From contig JADHWE010000003.1 of the NCBI GenBank assembly GCA_016783675.1, positions 1-64,000 of the forward strand: DNA of 64,000 nt, given 5' to 3'. Positions within the stretch are counted from its first letter, which is position 1, and every line of letters starts with the position of its first letter. The DNA is from Kiritimatiellia bacterium. Its GTDB lineage: Bacteria; Verrucomicrobiota; Kiritimatiellia; UBA8416; JABMPJ01. The translations under genes were made by a program, and so were the position numbers. This document shows, piece after piece, positions 1 through 8,687 of this stretch. The notes under the pieces are model-generated. The model did no database searches. It was not told where the DNA came from and saw only the letters and a list, made by a program, of their open reading frames with translations.

Positions 1-9
1 TGTCATTCG

Positions 10-60
10 CGCCTTTTCGCACACTTGGAAATTGGATTTGAGTGTTGGCTGTTGGATATT
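10..60. repeat. Short degenerate TTGGA-rich direct repeat at the window edge
   Basis: The leading bases carry several TTGG/TTGGA units spaced about 8-12 bases apart (around 25-53). They lie in a non-coding stretch downstream of the radical SAM gene, which ends at 121. No gene is supported in the first 120 bases. This looks like a degenerate intergenic repeat; whether it recurs elsewhere in the genome cannot be told from this window. Confidence 0.3.
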
Positions 61-120
61 GAGAAGCACCTCGACATCCCGCCATGGAATGCGATTTCAT
101 AAAACAGACTTGGCCAGGCA

Positions 121-1050
121 TCAACATTTGAACGTTATCAATCGGTTAAACAGGTCGCCCTGGCGGCGGTTGGTGGTTTGCATGCGCTGCTCAATCATAT
201 GGATGAAGCTGCCCTTCTTGAGGTGCCAGCGGGGGGCGACGAGGTCTTCTTCCGGCGTGTCGGTGTTGATGCGCAGGATCGCCATGCGGGGCGGCAGGCG
301 CTGGATGAAGCCGATCACCTCCTCGGCGTAGTCATCCTCATCCATTAACGGAAAAGGGCGGGCCTCGTATTCCTCGGCCAGGGCGGTGCTTCGGATGACG
401 TGCAGGTTGTGGATCTTGACGCCGTCGAGCGGAAGGTGGGCGAGCGTGGTGGCGGTCTGGGCGAAATGTTCCGGGGTTTCTCCGGGCAAGCCGAGAATGA
501 CATGGGCAATGACCCGGATGCCGCGATCGGTCAACGCGTCGATGGCCGCTCGGCTTTCAGTCCAGTGGTGGCTACGCCGAATGCGGTCGAGCGTGACGTC
601 GTGAATGGTCTGCACGCCCAGCTCCACGATCACGTCGACCTCCTGCTGGAATTCGGTGAGCAGGTTCAATGTTGATTCCGGCAGGCAGTCGGGGCGTGTG
701 CCGATGGTCAGCGATTCGAACGGATAGGCATCGAGCACGCGGCGGTATTCTTGCTCCTGTTCGGTGAAGTCGGCATGCGTACCGGTGAAGGCCTGGATGT
801 AGGCCATGAAATACTCTACGCCGTAGCGCTCGCGCGCGAAGTCGACACCCGCCGTGACCTGGGCCTCGATATCATCCTTGCCGGTGATCTGCACGCCGCG
901 TGCGCCGTCGCCGGGACAGAAGGTGCAGCCGCCGGAGCCGTCGTCGTCGCGATTGGGGCAGCCCCATCCCAGATCGATCGGCACGCGGTAGACCCGGTGC
1001 CCGTAGGTGTCGATCAGGTACTGTTTGTAGGTGTAATAGGGGGATTGCAC
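121..1050 (-). CDS. TIGR01212-type (YhcC-like) radical SAM protein
   Basis: A 309-residue protein of the TIGR01212/YhcC radical SAM family; the reaction of this family is not established. The Fe-S/SAM cluster motif near residue 31 is C-x10-C-x2-C (WGCPNRDDDGSGGCTFC), the family's variant spacing rather than classical CX3CX2C. The N-terminal YTYKQYLIDTYGHRVYRVPID stretch, the later GTRPDCLP and the ELGVQTIHD segment are also typical. Start is GTG at 1050; no strong ribosome site is visible upstream. It is divergent from the nucleotide-sugar dehydrogenase, with about 145 bases between the two starts that could hold both promoters. Family call is firm, substrate unknown. Confidence 0.88.
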   Translation of the reverse strand: MQSPYYTYKQYLIDTYGHRVYRVPIDLGWGCPNRDDDGSGGCTFCPGDGARGVQITGKDDIEAQVTAGVDFARERYGVEYFMAYIQAFTGTHADFTEQEQEYRRVLDAYPFESLTIGTRPDCLPESTLNLLTEFQQEVDVIVELGVQTIHDVTLDRIRRSHHWTESRAAIDALTDRGIRVIAHVILGLPGETPEHFAQTATTLAHLPLDGVKIHNLHVIRSTALAEEYEARPFPLMDEDDYAEEVIGFIQRLPPRMAILRINTDTPEEDLVAPRWHLKKGSFIHMIEQRMQTTNRRQGDLFNRLITFKC

Positions 1051-1194
1051 GTCGCTGAACGGTATCGGCTACACATCGGAATGCAAAGGAGAATTGCTTT
1101 ACGGGAGTGCGCCATGGCGTTACTGTGGCGACCATTGGGGCCGCGCCGCAGGCTGGGGCTTGTGCCGGATGTCCCGCAAGAGGGGAGATATGTC

Positions 1195-2850
1195 ATGAGT
1201 GATGTCGCGTATTCTATCAGCCCGTCCGGTGAGCAGTTCGAGATTCCCGGGCCCGATGACTACAAGAAGGAGTTTGCCCGCCTGAAGCGGCTGGTCAAGA
1301 AACAGCGCGACCAAGGTCGTGAGATTGTTGTCGTAGTGGGCGTGGGCTTTGTGGGTGCTGTGATGGCCGCCGTAGTGGCCGACTCTACCGATAAAAAGGG
1401 TAAGCCGGGCAAGTTTGTGATCGGCATGCAGCGTCCCAGTACGCGCAGTTACTGGAAAATCCCCCTGCTGAACCGCGGCCTCGCGCCGGTGGAGTCGGAA
1501 GATCCCGAAGTGGATGTGCTGATCCAGCGCTGCGTCAACGAGAAGAAGACGCTCACGGCCACCTTCACCTACGATGCCCTGAAGCTGGCGGACGTGGTGG
1601 TGGTCGATGTGCAGTGCGACTATCTCAAGGAGGACCTCGGTGACTGTTGTTCAGGCTCGGCCGACATGGCGGCCCTGGAGGCCTCCATGGCCACGATCGC
1701 GGAAAACATTCCGCCCAAGGCGATGGTCCTGATCGAGACGACGGTGGCGCCCGGAACAACCGAGCAGATCGCCTACCCGATCATGAAGAAGATCTTCGAG
1801 AAGCGCGGCATCAGGTCCGACCCCGTCCTCGCGCACAGCTACGAGCGTGTCATGCCGGGGCGCAACTACGTCTCCTCCATTCGTGACTTCTGGCGTGTCT
1901 GCAGCGGGGTAAACGCCACGGCCCGCAAGCGCGTCGCCAAGTTTCTCAAGGACGTGCTCAACACGGAGGACTTCCCTCTGACCGTTCTCGATCGCCCGAT
2001 CGAGTCGGAGACGGCCAAGATCGTGGAGAATAGCTTCCGCGCTACGATCCTCGCCTTCCTGGACGAGTGGTCACTCTTTTCCGAACGCAACGGCGTCGAC
2101 CTTAAGAAGGTCATCGAAGCGGTCAAGGTGCGCCCGACACACTCGAACATGATCTTCCCCGGACCCGGCATTGGCGGCTACTGTCTCCCCAAGGATGGCG
2201 GCCTCGGGGTGTGGGCGTACAAGCACATCCATGGCTGGGAAGATGACATCTTCCAGATCACCCCGCTCGCGATCGACATCAACGACACGCGCGCGCTGCA
2301 CACCGGCACGCTCGTACGCGATGCGCTGCGCAACATGGGACAGCCTATCGCGGCGGCGGATATTCTGCTGATGGGGGCATCCTACCGCGAGGACGTGGGC
2401 GATACGCGCTACAGTGGGTCGGAGCTGATCGTCCGCAAGCTGACCGAGATGGGGGCGGATATCCGCGTGCATGATCCCTACGTGAAACACTGGTTCGAAT
2501 TCAAGAACCAGAGTGTCCAAGTGGAACATGACGGTGACTTCGCGCCGCACAGCAAAGCGGCCTTCTTCAATCGCCAGGCCCACCTGCAAGATCTCGAGAT
2601 GGAGCCCGACCTTTTCAAGGCCATGAAGGGGGTCAAGGCGATCATTCTCGGCGTCCGCCATGCGGAATATCTGGATCTCGATCCGGACAAGGTCATTAAA
2701 GCGGTCGGCAAGCCGTGCGCCATCATCGACTGCTTCTGCATTCTCAACGACGACCAGATCAGCCGCTACTTCGAGCTGGGTTGCGAAGTCAAAGGAATGG
2801 GCCGCGGCCACATCCAGCGGATCAAGGAGAAGGTTCGGAAGAAAGGCTGA
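1195..2850 (+). CDS. Nucleotide-sugar dehydrogenase (UDP-Glc/UDP-GlcNAc/ManNAc 6-dehydrogenase family)
   Basis: Predicted to oxidise C6 of a UDP-hexose to the uronate using two NAD+. The ATG at 1195 is chosen because AGGGGAG lies just upstream; the open frame runs further 5' but there it is antisense to the radical SAM gene. The 551-residue protein has the N-terminal Rossmann glycine motif (VVVVGVGFVGAVMAA, about residues 43-57), the central segment IESETAKIVENSFRA, and the catalytic cysteine motif GPGIGGYCLPKDGG. It is longer than the usual roughly 430 residues, with extra sequence in the C-terminal domain. Substrate (UDP-Glc, UDP-GlcNAc or UDP-ManNAc) cannot be decided; a role supplying uronates to the distal glycan locus is inference. 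hgcA starts about 50 bases downstream. Confidence 0.9.
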   Translation: MSDVAYSISPSGEQFEIPGPDDYKKEFARLKRLVKKQRDQGREIVVVVGVGFVGAVMAAVVADSTDKKGKPGKFVIGMQRPSTRSYWKIPLLNRGLAPVESEDPEVDVLIQRCVNEKKTLTATFTYDALKLADVVVVDVQCDYLKEDLGDCCSGSADMAALEASMATIAENIPPKAMVLIETTVAPGTTEQIAYPIMKKIFEKRGIRSDPVLAHSYERVMPGRNYVSSIRDFWRVCSGVNATARKRVAKFLKDVLNTEDFPLTVLDRPIESETAKIVENSFRATILAFLDEWSLFSERNGVDLKKVIEAVKVRPTHSNMIFPGPGIGGYCLPKDGGLGVWAYKHIHGWEDDIFQITPLAIDINDTRALHTGTLVRDALRNMGQPIAAADILLMGASYREDVGDTRYSGSELIVRKLTEMGADIRVHDPYVKHWFEFKNQSVQVEHDGDFAPHSKAAFFNRQAHLQDLEMEPDLFKAMKGVKAIILGVRHAEYLDLDPDKVIKAVGKPCAIIDCFCILNDDQISRYFELGCEVKGMGRGHIQRIKEKVRKKG

Positions 2851-2900
2851 CCTCGCCGATTGCGGTTTGCTCGCACGCTGGCAAACGGTAGGCTGTGTGG

Positions 2901-3911
2901 GTGACTGAAGCAGAAATACAGCCGATCGACTCGGCATTCACCTGGCGCGACCGCCTGCAATGGTGGCGTGTGCGATGGGGCATCGGGCGCATGCGGTTTG
3001 CCGTGTCGCCCGGCCTCTATGCGCTCAACGACCCCACCCCCGAATCGGATGTCTTCGTTACGGCCAACTACAAGATGAGTGTTGACCATGTGCGCCGCGC
3101 GCTCGTGGGGCGAAAAGCGTGGATCCTCGTGCTCGACACGCAGGGAATCAACGTGTGGTGCGCGGCAGGGAAGGGCACGTTTGGAACGGACGAACTGGTC
3201 GAGCGTGTGAGTGAAACTGGCCTGGCACAGCAGGTCAGTCACAACAAGCTCATCCTGCCTCAGCTCGGCGGAGTAGGGGTCGATGCGGGGGCCGTAGGCA
3301 ATCAGACCGGGCTCATGGTTCGCTACGGGCCGGTTCGTGCCACGGACCTGCCGGCATACCTTGATGCCGGGTACAAGGCCGACGACGCGATGCGTCGCGT
3401 CCGTTTCAACCTGGCCGATCGAGCCTTACTGGTACCGGTCGAGATCATCAATGCGGGAAAATCTATCCTGCCGGCGATGGCGATACTGTTTCTGCTCGCG
3501 GGACTTTCACAACGAGGCTTCTCCGTGATGACGATGCTGAGCCAGGGGCTGGCGGCGGTGCTGGCGCTGGGAGTGGCCTGGTTGGCGGGGACGGTGGCCG
3601 GACCATTGTTACTGCCTTGGCTGCCGGGGCGGATGCTTTCTATGAAGGGCGCCATGGCGGCGCTGGTGCTGATTGGACTGCTCTCGATACGGGTTCTGCC
3701 TGGTCTGACCGGGGCGCTGGATCTCGCGGCGTTCTGGCTGGTAGTTCCGGCGGTGGCTTCTTTCATTATGATGAATTTCACCGGCGCGACGCCCTACACC
3801 TCGCCGTCGGGCGTCCGCCTTGAAATGAAGCGATCTGTCCCGGTCCAGGTGGCTTGTACGGTGGTTGCCCTATTGCTCTGGTTGGCCCAACGTGTGGTGG
3901 AGGTCGTGTGA
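2901..3911 (+). CDS. hgcA: HgcA, corrinoid mercury-methylating membrane protein
   Basis: HgcA carries a corrinoid cofactor that transfers a methyl group to Hg(II), forming methylmercury. The diagnostic cap-helix motif N-V-W-C-A-A-G-K is encoded at 3150-3173, with the cobalt-ligating Cys at about residue 87. A soluble corrinoid-binding domain occupies roughly the first 165 residues. It is followed by five hydrophobic membrane segments, with the conserved-looking MNFTGATPYTSPSGV before the last. About 336 residues is normal for the family. GTG at 2901 is preferred because GGTAGG lies about 8 bases upstream; GTG at 2895 is the alternative. The gene overlaps hgcB, as expected for the pair. Identification is by motif and architecture. 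Methylation activity is known for the family and is untested here. Confidence 0.95.
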   Translation: MTEAEIQPIDSAFTWRDRLQWWRVRWGIGRMRFAVSPGLYALNDPTPESDVFVTANYKMSVDHVRRALVGRKAWILVLDTQGINVWCAAGKGTFGTDELVERVSETGLAQQVSHNKLILPQLGGVGVDAGAVGNQTGLMVRYGPVRATDLPAYLDAGYKADDAMRRVRFNLADRALLVPVEIINAGKSILPAMAILFLLAGLSQRGFSVMTMLSQGLAAVLALGVAWLAGTVAGPLLLPWLPGRMLSMKGAMAALVLIGLLSIRVLPGLTGALDLAAFWLVVPAVASFIMMNFTGATPYTSPSGVRLEMKRSVPVQVACTVVALLLWLAQRVVEVV

Positions 3912-4195
3912 TTCGCTACCTGGACAATGTGACGACGCTGGAGTTGGATGCCGACAAGTGTATTGGCTGCACGCGCTGCACACAGGTCTGTCCGCACGGC
4001 GTACTGCGTATGGAGGGCAAACTGGTCGAAATCGTGGATCGCGATGCCTGCATGGAGTGTGGTGCCTGCGCCACAAACTGTCCGACCGACGCCCTCACGG
4101 TTGACTCCGGCGTAGGGTGCGCCATCGCCATGATCGTGGGCGCCCTGCGGGGCACCGAACCCACCTGCGAATGTCGCGGCGGCACCTGTTGCTGA
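3908..4195 (+). CDS. hgcB: HgcB, 2[4Fe-4S] ferredoxin partner of HgcA
   Basis: A 95-residue ferredoxin thought to deliver low-potential electrons to the HgcA corrinoid and to handle Hg(II). Two CX2CX2CX3C cluster motifs lie at Cys18/21/24/28 and Cys48/51/54/58. An isolated Cys71 and a terminal vicinal pair Cys94-Cys95, both HgcB hallmarks, are present, with two further cysteines (87, 89) nearby. The GTG start at 3908 overlaps the hgcA TGA stop, implying translational coupling. The frame is open further upstream, but that part lies inside hgcA. Ferredoxin size, motif spacing, the cysteine tail and adjacency to hgcA make the call firm. Confidence 0.95.
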   Translation: MIRYLDNVTTLELDADKCIGCTRCTQVCPHGVLRMEGKLVEIVDRDACMECGACATNCPTDALTVDSGVGCAIAMIVGALRGTEPTCECRGGTCC

Positions 4196-4203
4196 GTAGA
4201 TTC

Positions 4204-5568
4204 CTACGCGTTGAGGTACATCTCAAAGTCGATGTTGCTCGGTCGGGCGCGGTACTGTTGACACTCTTCACGCTTGGATGCCAGGAAGTTGGTGTAGATG
4301 TGCGGTCCGAGCGCGTTCTGGATGACGGTGTCCTGCTCCAGGTGATCGAGTGCCTCCTCGAGTGAGCCCGGCAGTGTGGCGATAGCGCCGGCATCGTGAA
4401 AGAGGTCGCGCTCCGTGGCCTCGCCGGGGTCAAGCTGGCGTTGAATACCGTCCAGTCCGGCGGCCAGTGTCACGGCGAACACGAGGTAGGGGTTGCAGCT
4501 CGGATCCGGCGAGCGGTACTCGCAACGCGTGGCCCGCGGGTCGCCATGAGGAACTCGAATCAGGGCGGTCCGGTTCTTCCGCCCCCAGGCAATATTGACT
4601 GGCGCTTCCCAGCCCGGCACCAGGCGTTTGTAGCTGTTGCAGATCGGGTTGGTGATAGCCGTGATGGCGGGCGCGTGGGCGATGAGTCCGCCGATGAACC
4701 AAAGCGACAGATCTGAAAGGTCCTCTTTTGCGGGATCATAGAACAGGTTTGTCTTCTTCGGCTTCTGGCCGTTGCTGCCTTCGTACATCGACAGGTTCAG
4801 GTGGCAATGCATTCCGCTACCGTTCATTCCGAAGAACGGCTTGGGCATGAACGTGGCAACCATTTCGTTCCGGCTAGCGTAGTTCCAGATGATGTCTTTG
4901 AGCGTAACGGCCGCATCGGCGATCTCCAGCGCTTCGCCATAGCGGAAGTCGAATTCGAACTGCGAGGGCGCCACCTCGTGGTGATAGACCTCGTATTTGA
5001 TCCCCATGGTGTTCATCGCTTCCATGACTTCGGTCAGGAACTGCCGCATACTTGCCGTGGGCGCATCGAAATAGCCGAGGTGATCGATATGTTTGCTATC
5101 GCCATCGAGCACAAAGAACTCCAGCTCGGGAGCCACGTGGTATTCGAACGTGACGCCGCCGACAGGAATGCCGGCCTCTCCGTTGAGGGCATCCGGGATG
5201 GCGTCCAGCATGCGTCTGAGTGCGGAACGGGAATCCCCCTCGAATGGGGTGGAGGAACCGTCGTCGGTAGGTGTGTGGATATCGCAGATAACGCGGGAGA
5301 CATCGGGCGCCCAGGGCACGGCGCCAAACGTGTTCGGGTCGGGCATGATCAGAAGATCTGATTCCTCGACCGGCACGCCGTAGCCATCGATCGATGAGCC
5401 ATCCACCCCGTAGCCCTTGAGGTATTCCTTCTCATGCAGGAATTCATCAAACGATACGGTCTTGAACTTGATGTTGCCGAAGATATCGACGAACTGCAGG
5501 TCGACCGTCCGAATGCCCTGTTCCGCGGCTGCGGCCAGTGTGTCGGCGAAATGTCCATTCTTGCTCAT
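4204..5568 (-). CDS. glnA: Type I glutamine synthetase
   Basis: Makes glutamine from glutamate, ammonia and ATP in the cytosol. The ATG at 5568 is chosen because GGAGGAG precedes it; the frame extends nine codons further up. At 454 residues it has the GS-I size. Visible signatures are DGSSIDGYGVPVEESDL (beta-grasp domain), NGSGMHCHLNLS (ATP/metal site), and NSYKRLVPGWEAPVNIAWG followed by NRTALIR. The C-terminal region lacks the NLYDLP-type adenylylation tyrosine of the enterobacterial GSI-beta form, so control by adenylylation is unlikely. It sits about 70 bases downstream of the biotin-carboxyltransferase gene on the same strand and converges on hgcB with an 8-base gap. Confidence 0.95.
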   Translation of the reverse strand: MSKNGHFADTLAAAAEQGIRTVDLQFVDIFGNIKFKTVSFDEFLHEKEYLKGYGVDGSSIDGYGVPVEESDLLIMPDPNTFGAVPWAPDVSRVICDIHTPTDDGSSTPFEGDSRSALRRMLDAIPDALNGEAGIPVGGVTFEYHVAPELEFFVLDGDSKHIDHLGYFDAPTASMRQFLTEVMEAMNTMGIKYEVYHHEVAPSQFEFDFRYGEALEIADAAVTLKDIIWNYASRNEMVATFMPKPFFGMNGSGMHCHLNLSMYEGSNGQKPKKTNLFYDPAKEDLSDLSLWFIGGLIAHAPAITAITNPICNSYKRLVPGWEAPVNIAWGRKNRTALIRVPHGDPRATRCEYRSPDPSCNPYLVFAVTLAAGLDGIQRQLDPGEATERDLFHDAGAIATLPGSLEEALDHLEQDTVIQNALGPHIYTNFLASKREECQQYRARPSNIDFEMYLNA

Positions 5569-5641
5569 AAGTCGCTCCTCCTTGGTCCGGAGCATAGCGA
5601 CAGAGCCGCGATCGGGGAAGCGGTTTCTAGCAGAATCGAGA

Positions 5642-7477
5642 TCAGGTCTCGATCCGGGCGAGGACCTGGGCGGTGGCGACCTGGTCGCCCTTGGCCACGC
5701 AGACTTCGGTGAGTGTGCCTGAGACGGGTGCGGGCACCTTCATCTCCATCTTCATGGCCTCGAGGATCAGGATGGGATCGCCCTCATTGACGTGGCTGCC
5801 CACAGCGGCACCAACCTGGATGACCACGCCGGGCATGGGGGCTTGGACGTCAGTCGTCTCACCGGTCGGACCGGCCTGCTTGGGCGTCACTTTGGCCTTG
5901 GCGGCGGCGTCCTCCTTGAGGTCGACGACGTAGACCTTGTCATTGACGTGGGCGTGGTTGCCGTCGAACTTCACGGAGTACTTGTGTCCGCTGACATTGA
6001 CCGTGTAGGTGCCCGCGGGATTCTGCGGCTTCGCGGCGGCAGGAGCGGCGCCACCACCGGCCTGTGCGGCGGGGTCCACCTTGCGGATACCCAGCGTGGC
6101 GTTGCCCTTGAGGAAGTCGATGCCCTTGTCCTTGCACGTTGCCACGATGAAGACGTTCTCTTCTGTCTCCTCGAGGCCTTCCTCCTTGAGGCGCTTACGG
6201 GCGGGCTCGAGTCCCTTGGAGGGATCTTCGTCGTTGAGTTCAACAGCGGTACGCTTGGTCGGCTCAAGCTCGAGCTGCTCGGCGGCCAGCTTGACGACCA
6301 TCGGGTCGGGCGAGACCGGGGTCTTGCCGAAGTAGCCGAGGACCATCTTGCCGTAACCGTCGGCGATCTTGGTCCACGGACCAAACATCACGTTGTTGAA
6401 CGCCTGCTGGAAGTAGAACTGCGAGACGGGGGTCACGGAGGTGCCATAGCCGCCACAGCGCACGACGTCGCCCATGGCCTTAATAATGGCCGGGAACTTG
6501 TCCATGATGTTGTTGTCACGAAGCATTTGGGTGTTGGCGGTCAGGGCGCCGCCGGGCATCGGGCTCCAGGGGATCAGCGGCTCAACGGCGGTGGCCTCGG
6601 GCGGCAGGAAGTAGCTCTTCATGCACTCCTTGAACACTTCCTCGGCCTCGCGAATCTTGTCGATGTCACAATCGAGCTCGAACTCGGAGCCGCGCAGCGA
6701 GTGCCACATGGTCAGTACGTCGGGCTGGCAGGTACCGCCCGAGCAGGGCGCCAGGGAGAGGTCGATTACGTCGGCGCCGGCCTCGAGGGCCTCGCGGTTA
6801 CAGGGAACGCCGATCCCGGCGGTGTCGTGCGTGTGGAAGTGGATAATCGTGCCCTCGGGCAGCATCTTGCGGGCGCGCTTGATGGTACGCCGCACCTTGG
6901 CCGGGGCCGAGGTGCCGGAAGCGTCCTTGAAACAGACCGAGTCGAAGGGGATTTCGGCCTCGAGAATCTTCTGCAAGACTTCGGCGTAAAAATCGGGTCC
7001 ATGCGCGCCGGAGCAGCCCGGGGGCAGTTCCATCATCGTGACGCAGACCTGGTGCTTCAGGCCGGCTTCGACGATCGCGCGACCGCTGTGGATCAGGTTG
7101 TCGACGTCATTGAGGGCGTCAAAGTTACGGATCGTCGTGATGCCATGCTTCTTAAAGAGCTTGGCATGCAGGCTGATCACGTCGCTCGACTGGGAGTCGA
7201 GCCCAACCACGTTGGCCCCGCGTGCAAGCGTCTGGAGATCCGCTTCCGGACCGGCCGTTTTGCGGAAGGCGTCCATCATGTCGAACGCGTTCTCGTTGCA
7301 GTAGAAGAAGAGCGACTGGAAGCGGGCTCCGCCCCCGGCCTCGAAGTGGCTGATTCCCGCCTCACGGGCCGCTTCCACGGCCGGCAGGAAATCGTCGGTT
7401 AGAACGCGCGCCCCGTAGACGGACTGGAAGCCGTCGCGGAATGCCGTACACATGAACTTAACTTTCTTAACTCCCAT
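5642..7477 (-). CDS. Biotin-dependent carboxyltransferase, Na+-pump decarboxylase alpha subunit (OadA/PycB-like, divergent)
   Basis: A 611-residue protein with an N-terminal HMGL-like TIM-barrel carboxyltransferase domain, a middle PYC/OADA-like domain and a C-terminal biotinyl domain (LEAMKMEM, biotin lysine about 576) after an Ala/Pro-rich linker. HFHTHDTAG gives the metal-binding HxH, and FKDASGT the probable carboxyl-lysine region. The substrate-site motif is FRDGFQS rather than the usual LRDAHQS, and later segments also differ from classical OadA. The clustered beta and gamma pump subunits, and the absence of a biotin carboxylase, suggest a decarboxylase coupled to Na+ export. Oxaloacetate is the likeliest substrate by family but unproven. 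Alternatives are a pyruvate carboxylase B subunit or decarboxylation of another acid. Confidence 0.85.
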   Translation of the reverse strand: MGVKKVKFMCTAFRDGFQSVYGARVLTDDFLPAVEAAREAGISHFEAGGGARFQSLFFYCNENAFDMMDAFRKTAGPEADLQTLARGANVVGLDSQSSDVISLHAKLFKKHGITTIRNFDALNDVDNLIHSGRAIVEAGLKHQVCVTMMELPPGCSGAHGPDFYAEVLQKILEAEIPFDSVCFKDASGTSAPAKVRRTIKRARKMLPEGTIIHFHTHDTAGIGVPCNREALEAGADVIDLSLAPCSGGTCQPDVLTMWHSLRGSEFELDCDIDKIREAEEVFKECMKSYFLPPEATAVEPLIPWSPMPGGALTANTQMLRDNNIMDKFPAIIKAMGDVVRCGGYGTSVTPVSQFYFQQAFNNVMFGPWTKIADGYGKMVLGYFGKTPVSPDPMVVKLAAEQLELEPTKRTAVELNDEDPSKGLEPARKRLKEEGLEETEENVFIVATCKDKGIDFLKGNATLGIRKVDPAAQAGGGAAPAAAKPQNPAGTYTVNVSGHKYSVKFDGNHAHVNDKVYVVDLKEDAAAKAKVTPKQAGPTGETTDVQAPMPGVVIQVGAAVGSHVNEGDPILILEAMKMEMKVPAPVSGTLTEVCVAKGDQVATAQVLARIET

Positions 7478-7515
7478 GACTCACCTCGATGTAGCGCTAT
7501 TCAGATTCGTTGAAA

Positions 7516-8664
7516 CTAGTTGACCAGAATGGACCAGAGAATACCTGCCGCGATGGCCGATCCGATGACGCCGGCCACGTTGGGGGCCATGGCGTGCATC
7601 AGCAGGAAGTTATCGGGATCTTCCTGTTGACCGACCATCTGCACGACGCGTGCCGAGTCGGGCACGGCCGAGACACCCGCAGCGCCGACCAGCGGGTTAA
7701 TCTTGTCCTTCAAGAACAGATTCATGAACTTGGCAAACAGAACCCCCCCGGCAGTAGCGACGCAGAAAGCAGTCGCGCCGAGACCGAAGATGCAGAGTGA
7801 TTTTCCGGTCAGGAAATTACTGGCCTGCGTGCTGGCGCCGACCGAGAAGCCGAGCAGGATCGTGACGATATCGATCATGGAGGTGCGCGCGGTCTGCGCC
7901 AGGCGCTCGGTCACACAGCTCTCCTTGAGCAGGTTCCCGAGGAAGAGCATGCCCAGCAGGGCCAGGGCCCCGGGCACGACCAGCGCGGAGATCAGGAAGG
8001 CCGCGATCGGGAAGATGACCTTTTCGCGCTTACTGACTTCGCGGGGCGCCTTCATCCGGATCAATCGCTCCTTCTTCGTCGTGAGCAGGCGCATGATCGG
8101 CGGCTGGATCACCGGCACCAGCGCCATGTAGGAGTAAGCCGCAATAGCAATGGCGCCGAGGAGATCGGGGGCCAGCTTTGAGGCCAGGAAGATTGAGGTG
8201 GGGCCGTCAGCGCCGCCGATGATCCCGATAGCCGCGGCCTCCTTGATGCCAAAGGTCAGGTTTTCGAAGAGGCCCCCCAGAAAGAGGGCGCCGATGAGCG
8301 TGAGAAAGATGCCAATCTGCGCTGCCGCACCCAAGAGGATCAGCTTCGGATTGGAGAGCATCGTTGAGAAATCGGTCATGGCGCCGATCCCGAGAAAGAT
8401 GAGCGGCGGGAAGACGCCTTGGCGCACGCCGAAGTAGATGTAGTTGAGGACACTACCGTCGTCGTAGACGCCCAGCGCCATGTTGGCGACGAAGGGGATG
8501 TTGCCCACGACCGCGCCGAAACCGATCGGCAGGAGCAGGAGCGGTTCGTAGTCCTTGATAACGGCCAGCGAGATGAAGACGATGCCGACGATGATCATGA
8601 TGGCATTGCCCCATGTCATCTGCGCGAAGCCGGTGGTCTCAATGAATTGGGAAAGGATGTCCAT
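7516..8664 (-). CDS. oadB: Sodium-translocating decarboxylase beta subunit (OadB-like)
   Basis: Membrane subunit that couples decarboxylation of carboxybiotin to Na+ export. ATG at 8664 is preferred (GAGGAAA upstream); the frame stays open into the gamma gene but that part is not homologous. The 382-residue protein is highly hydrophobic with about ten membrane segments. It carries the family signatures GGADGPTSIFLASKLAPDL and, near the C-terminus, GVSAVPDSARVVQ followed by MHAMAPNVAGVIGSA. It lies between the gamma and alpha genes in a G-B-A order, with short gaps suggesting one transcript. Confidence 0.93.
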   Translation of the reverse strand: MDILSQFIETTGFAQMTWGNAIMIIVGIVFISLAVIKDYEPLLLLPIGFGAVVGNIPFVANMALGVYDDGSVLNYIYFGVRQGVFPPLIFLGIGAMTDFSTMLSNPKLILLGAAAQIGIFLTLIGALFLGGLFENLTFGIKEAAAIGIIGGADGPTSIFLASKLAPDLLGAIAIAAYSYMALVPVIQPPIMRLLTTKKERLIRMKAPREVSKREKVIFPIAAFLISALVVPGALALLGMLFLGNLLKESCVTERLAQTARTSMIDIVTILLGFSVGASTQASNFLTGKSLCIFGLGATAFCVATAGGVLFAKFMNLFLKDKINPLVGAAGVSAVPDSARVVQMVGQQEDPDNFLLMHAMAPNVAGVIGSAIAAGILWSILVN

Positions 8665-8687
8665 TTGATTTCCTCTGCAAGCTATCC

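Noticed and set aside
2071-2937. 288-residue minus-strand open frame
   Set aside because: Antisense to the nucleotide-sugar dehydrogenase, which has full catalytic motifs.
2901-3911. HgcA as a corrinoid protein of the acetyl-CoA pathway (CdhD-like)
   Set aside because: The NVWCAAGK motif, five C-terminal TM helices and the adjacent HgcB with Cys-Cys tail fit only HgcA.
5792-7402. 536-residue plus-strand open frame
   Set aside because: Antisense to the biotin-carboxyltransferase gene, whose motifs are clear; a shadow of GC-rich codons.
5642-7477. Pyruvate carboxylase
   Set aside because: No biotin carboxylase domain or gene nearby, and beta and gamma pump subunits are directly upstream in the operon.
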